Positions 54,993 through 61,734 of a DNA stretch of 64,000 nt are shown piece after piece (positions within the stretch are counted from its first letter, which is position 1; the number at the start of each line of letters is the position of its first letter). The notes beneath the pieces were generated by a model. The model saw only the letters and a list, made by a program, of their open reading frames with translations. It was not told the DNA's origin and did no database searches. The translations under genes and the position numbers were made by a program. This DNA is from Paenibacillus sp. KS-LC4 (lineage in GTDB: Bacteria; Bacillota; Bacilli; Paenibacillales; Paenibacillaceae). Location: assembly GCF_036894955.1 (NCBI RefSeq), contig NZ_CP145905.1, positions 4,110,501 to 4,174,500 of the forward strand. The letters run 5' to 3'.

Positions 54993-56492
54993 ATGCCTGA
55001 TTACAAAACCGAGCAAAACAAACCGCATAGCGATTGCATCAGCAGCGATTTACAGCATAATCTCGCAAAAATTCAGCAGCTTTTTACAGAAACGCCCGAT
55101 ATGATTACCCGCCACCTGACTATTAAGCAATCTGGCAGGCAGGCTGTTCTGATCTACATCGACGGTTTAAATGACAAAGCGGCGATCAATGATGACGTTC
55201 TACGTCCCCTGCAGCAAGAGCTTGGCGAGGATAGCCAGGAAATTGCTGTCACTGTTGGCCATGTGGGGCATTTGTCCAGCTGGGAGCAAGCGGAGCTTGC
55301 ATTTTTTCAGGGAAATAGCCTCTTATTTATTGATGGAGAAGAGCAAGCCTATGCTCTCGATACAAAGGGATGGCCGCAGCGCAATATTGAAGATCCCCAG
55401 CTCGAATCATCGCTGAAGGGCGCGCATCAGGGCTTTCTGGAGTCAGGCGATTTGAATATTGCCCTCATTCGGCGTTATATTCCCCACCGCGGACTCAAAA
55501 TCAAACGGATTATGGTCGGCGAAAGAGGACGAACGATCGTTTCGATCATGTACATAGAGGATATCGCAAATGAAAAATATATGGCGGAGCTGGAGCGGCG
55601 AATTCGGCAAATCAAAGTCGATGCCATCATAAATACAGGTGAGCTGTGCGAGTTTATCGAGGATAATCCTTTCTCACTGTTTCCGCAGCTCATCACGACG
55701 GAGCGCCCCGACACGACCGCTTCCCAGCTGCTCCAAGGACGCTGTGCGGTTGTCGTCGACCGTTCCCCGAACGTGTTGATTGCTCCCGTTACCTTTATGT
55801 CCTTCTTTCAAAATATTGACGATTACAGCTCGCGCTGGACGATTGCAACCTTTCTTCGCCTGCTGCGTATGTTCGCTTTTATTACAGCTGCCTTTTTGCC
55901 CGCCATCTATATATCAGTCGTATCCTATCACTTTGAGATCATTCCGCTCAAGCTGCTGCTCACGCTCGGGGAATCCAGAGGGCAGGTTCCCTTCCCCCCG
56001 TTCGTTGAAGCTATTCTAATGGAAACTACGCTAGAGCTGCTTAGGGAAGCTGGGATCCGTCTGCCTGCGCCGGTCGGCCAAACCGTTGGCATTGTCGGCG
56101 GTATCGTCATTGGACAGGCGGTCGTGCAGGCAGGACTGATTAGTAACGTCATGGTTATCGTTGTCGCCTTTACCGCCATCTCCTCCTTTATTTTGCCTAA
56201 CTATGACATGGTCGCGGCGGTGCGGCTTATCCGCTTCATTTTAATGATATTGGCCTCCATGTTTGGATTCGTTGGCCTTGTCATTGGTTTTATGACGATG
56301 TTTGGTCATATTATAGCCCTTAAATCACTGGGTACCTCCTATGGCAGCCCTATCGCTCCTGTGAGACTAGCCGATTTGAAGGATACGCTTATCCGCGTCC
56401 CGCTCTGGCTCATGGACAAGCGCCCGCTTAGCACGGCACCCAAACAATCCAAACGACAACGACAAAGCCGAGTTCAGGGGGATGAAGAATGA
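54993..56492 (+). CDS. GerA-family spore germination protein (A subunit), second operon
   Basis: The 499-residue A subunit has the soluble N-terminal region (LIYIDGL, GAHQGFLESGDLNIALIRRYI, TERPDTTASQLLQGRCAVVVDRSPN) and the membrane region with FPPFVEAILMETTLELLREAGIRLP. It is about as similar to the first-locus A subunit as expected for paralogous receptors. ATG 54993 is preferred; the ATG at 54981 directly abuts the GGGAGG and would not leave room for it. It overlaps gerB by ATGA. Confidence 0.95.
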   Translation: MPDYKTEQNKPHSDCISSDLQHNLAKIQQLFTETPDMITRHLTIKQSGRQAVLIYIDGLNDKAAINDDVLRPLQQELGEDSQEIAVTVGHVGHLSSWEQAELAFFQGNSLLFIDGEEQAYALDTKGWPQRNIEDPQLESSLKGAHQGFLESGDLNIALIRRYIPHRGLKIKRIMVGERGRTIVSIMYIEDIANEKYMAELERRIRQIKVDAIINTGELCEFIEDNPFSLFPQLITTERPDTTASQLLQGRCAVVVDRSPNVLIAPVTFMSFFQNIDDYSSRWTIATFLRLLRMFAFITAAFLPAIYISVVSYHFEIIPLKLLLTLGESRGQVPFPPFVEAILMETTLELLREAGIRLPAPVGQTVGIVGGIVIGQAVVQAGLISNVMVIVVAFTAISSFILPNYDMVAAVRLIRFILMILASMFGFVGLVIGFMTMFGHIIALKSLGTSYGSPIAPVRLADLKDTLIRVPLWLMDKRPLSTAPKQSKRQRQSRVQGDEE

Positions 56493-57592
56493 AAAGCTAC
56501 GTGGGGAAGCAAATCACGCTATTCCAGTTCATTGCCATCATTTCCGGCAGCCAGGTCAGCGTCGCGGTACTAAGCTTGCCCAAACGGCTAGCAGAAGCGG
56601 CAGACACCGACGGCTGGATTGCTCTCATTATCGGTTGGGGGCTAAGCCTGATTGCCGGGCTCTCAATTGTTCATATCATGAAGTTTCATCCGAATGGCAA
56701 CTTATTCGACCTGTTATCGGAGTATATAGGGAAATGGGCAGGAAAGCTGGCCGCTCTGCTGTTTGCGCTCTACTTTCTCTACTTGATGTATGATGGGCTT
56801 GTGCGCACAATTCTCGTTACCAAGACTTGGCTTCTGCCTACTACACAGTCGTTCATACTCATGCCGCTTCTGCTCATTCCCGCCTATTCCATTGTCAGAC
56901 ATGGCATCCGCAACGTGGCAAGATATGCCGAGCTTGTCATATGGATGTCGCTTTGGATACCCATTATCTACTTGTTTACGTTAAAGCATGCTCACTGGCT
57001 GTATTTGCTGCCTATTGTCAAAAACGGCTGGATGCCCGTGCTGGCAGCGGTAAAATCAACGATTTATCCAATGCTGGGCATGGTCGAAATTTTTGTAATA
57101 TATCCGCATCTAAAATACAAGCAATATGCGGGTAAAGGTATTGTAATCGCCAACTCCATTACGGCACTCCTCTACCTGTTCGTCACGCTTACCTGCTATG
57201 TTTATTTCAGTCCCGAAGAAAACAAGCTGTATAATGATCCAGTCATCAGCGTATTAAAGTCCATTGAGTTTAAATTTATTGAACGCATTGAGGTTCCTTT
57301 CATTGCCTTCTACCTATTCATCTTTTCACTCATTTGGGTTCCGACGATTTATCTGGTGTCCTTCTGCACGGCTTGGCTATTCAAGCAGGACAGCATTATC
57401 GTTCCGCTTCGAGTGCTTATTATATCAATTGCTATTGGGACGTATTTTTATTTTCCCACCTATAATGTCAGCACCTATCTAGCCAACACATTAAACTCGG
57501 TCGGCTTTATCGCGGAATACATTTTCCCAATATGCATGCTTAGTTTTTTGTGGTTAAGCAAGCTTTGGCGAAAAGAAAGGAGCAGTCCATGA
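56489..57592 (+). CDS. GerAB-family spore germination permease, second operon
   Basis: The 367-residue membrane protein has about ten helices and the family start KQITLFQFIAIISGSQVSVAVLSLPKRLAEAA. Its start and stop overlap the A and C genes by ATGA, giving a tight A-B-C operon. It is more distant from the first-locus permeases than those are from each other. Confidence 0.94.
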   Translation: MKSYVGKQITLFQFIAIISGSQVSVAVLSLPKRLAEAADTDGWIALIIGWGLSLIAGLSIVHIMKFHPNGNLFDLLSEYIGKWAGKLAALLFALYFLYLMYDGLVRTILVTKTWLLPTTQSFILMPLLLIPAYSIVRHGIRNVARYAELVIWMSLWIPIIYLFTLKHAHWLYLLPIVKNGWMPVLAAVKSTIYPMLGMVEIFVIYPHLKYKQYAGKGIVIANSITALLYLFVTLTCYVYFSPEENKLYNDPVISVLKSIEFKFIERIEVPFIAFYLFIFSLIWVPTIYLVSFCTAWLFKQDSIIVPLRVLIISIAIGTYFYFPTYNVSTYLANTLNSVGFIAEYIFPICMLSFLWLSKLWRKERSSP

Positions 57593-58710
57593 GCCTTAAC
57601 CTTGCTCGAACGGTTGTAATTATGATATTGTCTCTTTTCCTTTCCAGCTGCAGCGATCAGCTTAATTTGGAAAATGCGAATATCCCGCTTGTGCTTGGAA
57701 TGGATTTGGATAAAAACGAGAAATTCCATTTTTATATAACTGCACCTGTGTTCAGCAACAACATTAAAAAAAAGAGCAACGAATTAACAGGCATGGCGAA
57801 AACCCTGCGGCAGTCCAAAGCTGCACAGGATGCTCAAAGCTCAGGCGCAACACAAGGCCGAAATTACCAGGTTATATTAATTGGCAAGCGAATGATGAAT
57901 TATGAGGGCTGGTTCAACATGCTTGATGTCATCTACCGCGATGCCCGAAATACAATAACGGATCGGGTCATTGTCGTGGATGGATCTGTGCCTGAAATGC
58001 TGTATTTGAATCCGCCAGACCAGCCTATGCTCCCTATTTTGCTGCGCGGCATGGTTGATTCTACGAGCTCCCGCTCAGAAACGGTTAGCACGACCGCACA
58101 TGAGCTTCACAGACAATTTACAGACCTGGGAATTACCCCTTATGTATCACAGGTCAAAATCATTGGCGGGAAGGTGCGGCTTCAGGGGACGGCGCTTATT
58201 TCAAAAGCAGGCTTGTACAAGGGTACCCTCGATGCCCAAGAAACCGTGCTGCTGCGCATCCTGCATAAAAATGCAGAGCCGGGCTTCAGCCTATCCTATC
58301 AACTGCCGCAGGAACCGCAAAAATCTCCCTTTGCAACTAATATGGTCAGCTTTACTGCTGGCAAGGTCAAAACTAAAATAAAAACGGGCTTTCAAAACAA
58401 CCGCTTCAAATATGATATTAAAGTGAGCTTAGTAGTTGGCCTCTCTGAGCATCTGTTTCCCTTCGATGTTTATCATGACAGCAAGCAGCTTGAAAAAATG
58501 ATTGAGGAGCAGTTAACCGCTCAGTTCAACGCGCTTATTGCCAAAATCCAAAAGCTCAAAATTGATCCGATTGGGCTAGGCATATATGCGAGGGCGTATG
58601 AATATAAAAAATTCAAAAAAGTAGAGGATGAGTGGGGAGAGGTGCTGTCACGGGCCGATATCCATATTTCCACCAAGGTAAAAATCTCCGCAATGGGGCC
58701 GATAAAATAA
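57589..58710 (+). CDS. Ger(x)C-family spore germination lipoprotein, second operon
   Basis: The 373-residue C subunit has a signal peptide with lipobox LSSC (Cys21) followed by SDQLNLENANIPLVLGMDLDK. AAAGGAGC precedes the ATG at 57589, which overlaps the gerB stop. A frame-matched upstream start at 57550 is inside gerB and lacks a signal peptide. A hairpin terminator follows. Confidence 0.94.
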   Translation: MSLNLARTVVIMILSLFLSSCSDQLNLENANIPLVLGMDLDKNEKFHFYITAPVFSNNIKKKSNELTGMAKTLRQSKAAQDAQSSGATQGRNYQVILIGKRMMNYEGWFNMLDVIYRDARNTITDRVIVVDGSVPEMLYLNPPDQPMLPILLRGMVDSTSSRSETVSTTAHELHRQFTDLGITPYVSQVKIIGGKVRLQGTALISKAGLYKGTLDAQETVLLRILHKNAEPGFSLSYQLPQEPQKSPFATNMVSFTAGKVKTKIKTGFQNNRFKYDIKVSLVVGLSEHLFPFDVYHDSKQLEKMIEEQLTAQFNALIAKIQKLKIDPIGLGIYARAYEYKKFKKVEDEWGEVLSRADIHISTKVKISAMGPIK

Positions 58711-58752
58711 GCCAAGCAGACTGTCCTTGATGACGGCCTGCCTGGCTTATTT
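58709..58752 (+). terminator. Terminator of the second germination operon
   Basis: AAGCCAAGCAGACTGTC pairs imperfectly with GACGGCCTGCCTGGCTT, followed by ATTTTC. Confidence 0.7.
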
Positions 58753-58799
58753 TCAAACGTACAGCAGCATGGGCAACATGGCTTTATGAAATGGCTTTC

Positions 58800-59501
58800 T
58801 TACGCCTGCTTTGTGATGTCGAGCTTGTCGCCCGGCGCCAGCACTTTGCCATTAAGGCCTCGTGCTTCAAGAGCCTGCACAAAGCTTTCAGCATCCTGCC
58901 TGATGGGCTCAAACGTATTATAGTGAATCGGAATGATGAGCTTCGCCCGGTACCATTCCGCTGCTTGCAGCGCTTCCTCCGGCCCCATTGTAAACTGATC
59001 GCCGATAGGGATAAAGGCAACATCAATAACCTCTTGATCGCCAATCAGCTTCATATCGCTGAATAAAGCAGTATCGCCGGCATGGAGGATCGTCAGCCCT
59101 TCAGAGCGAATAATAAAGCCCGAAGCAAGGCCTCCGTATGTAATCGTCTGCTTTTCTTCATCAATAATGCCCGACGTGTGGATAGCCGGCACCATTTTCG
59201 CCTGCGCAAAGCCTAAATTGACGGTGCCTCCGATATTCATCGGTATGGTCTGCACGCCTTTCCATGACATATAAGCCGCAAGCTCAAAATTAGCTACAAC
59301 AGGCGCAGCATTGCCTTTAGCTATTGGCGCAGCATCCAAAATATGATCTTGATGAGCATGTGTCAGTAGGACAGCATTCACTTTAATATCCTCGGGTTTC
59401 GTAACCGCCTGCCCATTTCCGCTAATAAACGGATCAATAATCAGTGACTTGTCCCCTGTTGTGAGCTGCACAGCAGAATGACCATGATAAATAATTTGCA
59501 T
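58800..59501 (-). CDS. UPF0173-family MBL-fold metal-dependent hydrolase (YtkL-like)
   Basis: The 233-residue cytoplasmic protein has the metallo-beta-lactamase fold with the zinc motif LTHAHQDHI, further ligands in HAGDTAL and PIHYNTFEP, and the family start QIIYHGHSAV. This matches the YtkL group, whose substrates are not firmly known. GTG at 59513 precedes in frame, but GGAG is positioned for ATG 59501. Confidence 0.92.
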   Translation of the reverse strand: MQIIYHGHSAVQLTTGDKSLIIDPFISGNGQAVTKPEDIKVNAVLLTHAHQDHILDAAPIAKGNAAPVVANFELAAYMSWKGVQTIPMNIGGTVNLGFAQAKMVPAIHTSGIIDEEKQTITYGGLASGFIIRSEGLTILHAGDTALFSDMKLIGDQEVIDVAFIPIGDQFTMGPEEALQAAEWYRAKLIIPIHYNTFEPIRQDAESFVQALEARGLNGKVLAPGDKLDITKQA

Positions 59502-59637
59502 CGCTTCCTGCACTCCTCTACTAATAAATTAGCTTGACGTCCTCGCTTCCATATTACGCTCCTGCCTATACAGTTGCAACCTAATGCAACCTAATGCGAG
59601 CTATAATAAAAACCATATTCTTTCCTAATATTTCAAG

Positions 59638-59680
59638 CAAAAGGCGACCAAGCGATAAAAATCGCCTGGCCGCCCTTTTG
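59638..59680 (-). terminator. Hairpin after the 44-residue membrane protein gene
   Basis: AAGGCGACCAAGCGAT and ATCGCCTGGCCGCCCTT pair imperfectly; on the minus strand TTTTGC follows. Confidence 0.6.
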
Positions 59681-59688
59681 ACGCTAAC

Positions 59689-59823
59689 CTATCTCAATCC
59701 TTCAAGAATTCGATCCTGAATGGCAGAATCATCCTCAACAATCGTAGCTCCAGCTTTCATAATATAAATAACGCCTCCAAAAAAACACGCCGTAATAATC
59801 AAAAAGCAATATAATGCCAGCAT
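59689..59823 (-). CDS. Small 44-residue single-helix membrane protein
   Basis: The ORF has a helix (about residues 2-22, LALYCFLIITACFFGGVIYI) then a short hydrophilic, acidic tail (IVEDDSAIQDRILEGLR). AAGGGGGTG precedes the ATG at 59823 and a hairpin follows the stop. I recognise no family. It is too small to judge by length; expression evidence would decide if it is real. Confidence 0.55.
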   Translation of the reverse strand: MLALYCFLIITACFFGGVIYIMKAGATIVEDDSAIQDRILEGLR

Positions 59824-59989
59824 CGCCTACACCCCCTTAAACTATATACCTCTATCCTTATTATAGGAGAGTATGAGGTGTAATGGCGCACGAAAATATA
59901 ACAGGATCGTGAACATCTGCAAGCTCCCTTTACATGCATTTGTACAAACCCAAATTGGCTTTGAAGTTTATCCTACCTTGGTTAGCCCT

Positions 59990-61093
59990 TCACTGCGCGG
60001 TTTTCCACCATATTGAAGAGGGAGGGCGGCTGGCTCCAACGGCGACCGGCTCGCCAATAATTGGCGTTGCAATTTGTACATTCAACTGCTGGGCTGCTCT
60101 CGTCACGCGCTCTACTGGATCATTCCAATCGTGAAAGCTGAGCGTAAAAGCTCCCCAGTGAATGGGTAGCAGCGTTTTCCCTTTAACATCGACATGGGCC
60201 TGCACCGTTTCCTCCGGCATCATATGGATCGCCGCCCAACGCGAATCATATTGTCCACATTCCATGAGAGTCAGGTCAAATGGACCATATTTCTCGCCAA
60301 TTTCTTTGAAATGCGGTCCATAACCGCTATCTCCGCTAAAATAGATATTAGCTGCACGTCCTGTAATCACCCAGGAGCACCATAACGTAGAATCCCGATT
60401 GTTCAGGTTTCGTCCTGAAAAATGCCGGGCTGGTGCAGCCGCTAAGCGAATGCCTTCAAATTCCAGCTCCTCCCACCAGTCATGCTCCGTTATGATGGAT
60501 TTATCTACTCCCCAACGCTCCAAATGGCTGCCTACACCGAGCGGAACGATGAAGCGGCGAACTTTGCTTTTAAGCTTGAGAATGGAATCATAATCCAAAT
60601 GGTCATAATGATCATGGGATAAAACAACAGCATCAATTTGCGGCAGCTCGGCAATTTCAAACGGCAATTTACCGCTATAACGCTTGTTTCCGAAAAAAGG
60701 AAACGGCGATGGCGCTTGACCAAACATCGGATCGAGCAAAATATGCTTCCCATCCAGTTCAAGCAGCATAGCCGAATGTCCAAACCAAGTGACTTGCGCT
60801 TGCTCTCCCTTATCATCCCTGCCAAATTGCAGCTGCTGCAATGGCAGCTTAGACTGCGGACTGCGATTCGGATTTGTTTTCATATAATCTCGCAGCATGG
60901 AAAGCAAGCCCCCAGCACTGTTGTCCATGACCGTTGTGCTCAAATTTTTGAACTTGCCATCCTGGTAATGAGGCAACCGTGAAAAAGCCGCCCGCTGCTC
61001 CTTCGTTAACACGCCTCCGAGTGCAGGATAGAATTTTAATACAAGCACTACCGCAAGCAGCAGAATAGCAAGCACAATAATAGCAGTCAGCAT
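59990..61093 (-). CDS. Membrane-anchored MBL-fold hydrolase (NAPE-PLD/UlaG-like)
   Basis: The 367-residue product has an N-terminal membrane helix (about 2-20) and a metallo-beta-lactamase domain with the zinc motif LSHDHYDHLDYDS, FSGDSGYG and LPIHWGAF. This is the group of NAPE-hydrolysing phospholipase D-like and UlaG-like proteins; it may act on phospholipids or other substrates. AAAGGAGAAATT precedes ATG 61093; an upstream start at 61150 lacks a site. Its promoter carries a TetR-type palindrome. Confidence 0.9.
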   Translation of the reverse strand: MLTAIIVLAILLLAVVLVLKFYPALGGVLTKEQRAAFSRLPHYQDGKFKNLSTTVMDNSAGGLLSMLRDYMKTNPNRSPQSKLPLQQLQFGRDDKGEQAQVTWFGHSAMLLELDGKHILLDPMFGQAPSPFPFFGNKRYSGKLPFEIAELPQIDAVVLSHDHYDHLDYDSILKLKSKVRRFIVPLGVGSHLERWGVDKSIITEHDWWEELEFEGIRLAAAPARHFSGRNLNNRDSTLWCSWVITGRAANIYFSGDSGYGPHFKEIGEKYGPFDLTLMECGQYDSRWAAIHMMPEETVQAHVDVKGKTLLPIHWGAFTLSFHDWNDPVERVTRAAQQLNVQIATPIIGEPVAVGASRPPSSIWWKTAQ

Positions 61094-61200
61094 GGCAATT
61101 TCTCCTTTAGGTGATGGATAATAAAAGCTGAACACTCCATAAACGAACAATCATTTATTTAAAAATAGGTTTATAAAGCGCACAATGAACGCCTTCGCTA

Positions 61201-61229
61201 ATAATAAATGATCATTCAGTTATTGTCAA
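61201..61229 (-). promoter_or_regulatory. Promoter of the membrane MBL hydrolase with palindromic operator
   Basis: TTGACA (61224-61229) and TATTAT (61201-61206) are 17 bases apart on the minus strand. The palindrome AATGATCATT (61207-61216) fills the spacer, and a related sequence, AATCATTTATT, is in the leader near 61149-61159. A TetR-family repressor not encoded nearby is the likely user. Confidence 0.65.
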
Positions 61230-61348
61230 CCTAAGTGCTTTTCCTGCTGTTAGCTAGGCATATAAAAGATTGTAACATTTTTCACAGCTTCCCTGTATCA
61301 AATGGATTATAATAGAAGTGAGCCCGGAAGAATAAGGAGGAAGCCCAT

Positions 61349-61645
61349 ATGTCTATCCAACATACCGTACATTTCAAAATCATTCGTCCCCATGAAACGA
61401 AGACACTGCACGGGTTGATTTTTCTGGAAGAAAACCAGCAGCCTACTGTAGAGGATTACGCCAAATGCCTTAAATTGTGCGGCCACGATGTGGTCATCCA
61501 CGATGTCGATAAGTTTATTTTCAAAGCAGAAGCTGATGGTGAATCCTATTTAATTGATGTTTTGGAGGATTTCGAGAAGCGCGTGCGTGATCTTGACGCT
61601 GAAAATCTCAGCAGAAGCTTCCAGAAGCCAAACCCAAGCTTTTAA
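61349..61645 (+). CDS. Conserved-type small protein of unknown function
   Basis: The 98-residue product has a mixed alpha/beta makeup, no signal peptide and no membrane segment. It is acidic in its C-terminal half (DVLEDFEKRVRDLDAE). AAGGAGGAAG precedes the ATG. A good hairpin terminator follows. I recognise no domain; it should be treated as a soluble protein of unknown function. Confidence 0.82.
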   Translation: MSIQHTVHFKIIRPHETKTLHGLIFLEENQQPTVEDYAKCLKLCGHDVVIHDVDKFIFKAEADGESYLIDVLEDFEKRVRDLDAENLSRSFQKPNPSF

Positions 61646-61668
61646 CCCGCTCCACCTTTCTTACCGAA

Positions 61669-61717
61669 TAAAAAGCGCCAAGCCTCAGCCCTTCACAGGT
61701 CTGAAGCTTGGCGTTTT
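61669..61717 (+). terminator. Terminator after the 61349-61645 gene
   Basis: AAAAGCGCCAAGCCTCAG pairs with CTGAAGCTTGGCGTTTT with one mismatch, with A/T-rich ends on both strands, so it may also end the convergent NRPS gene. Confidence 0.85.
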
Positions 61718-61734
61718 GTGTATGGGTCACTCAA

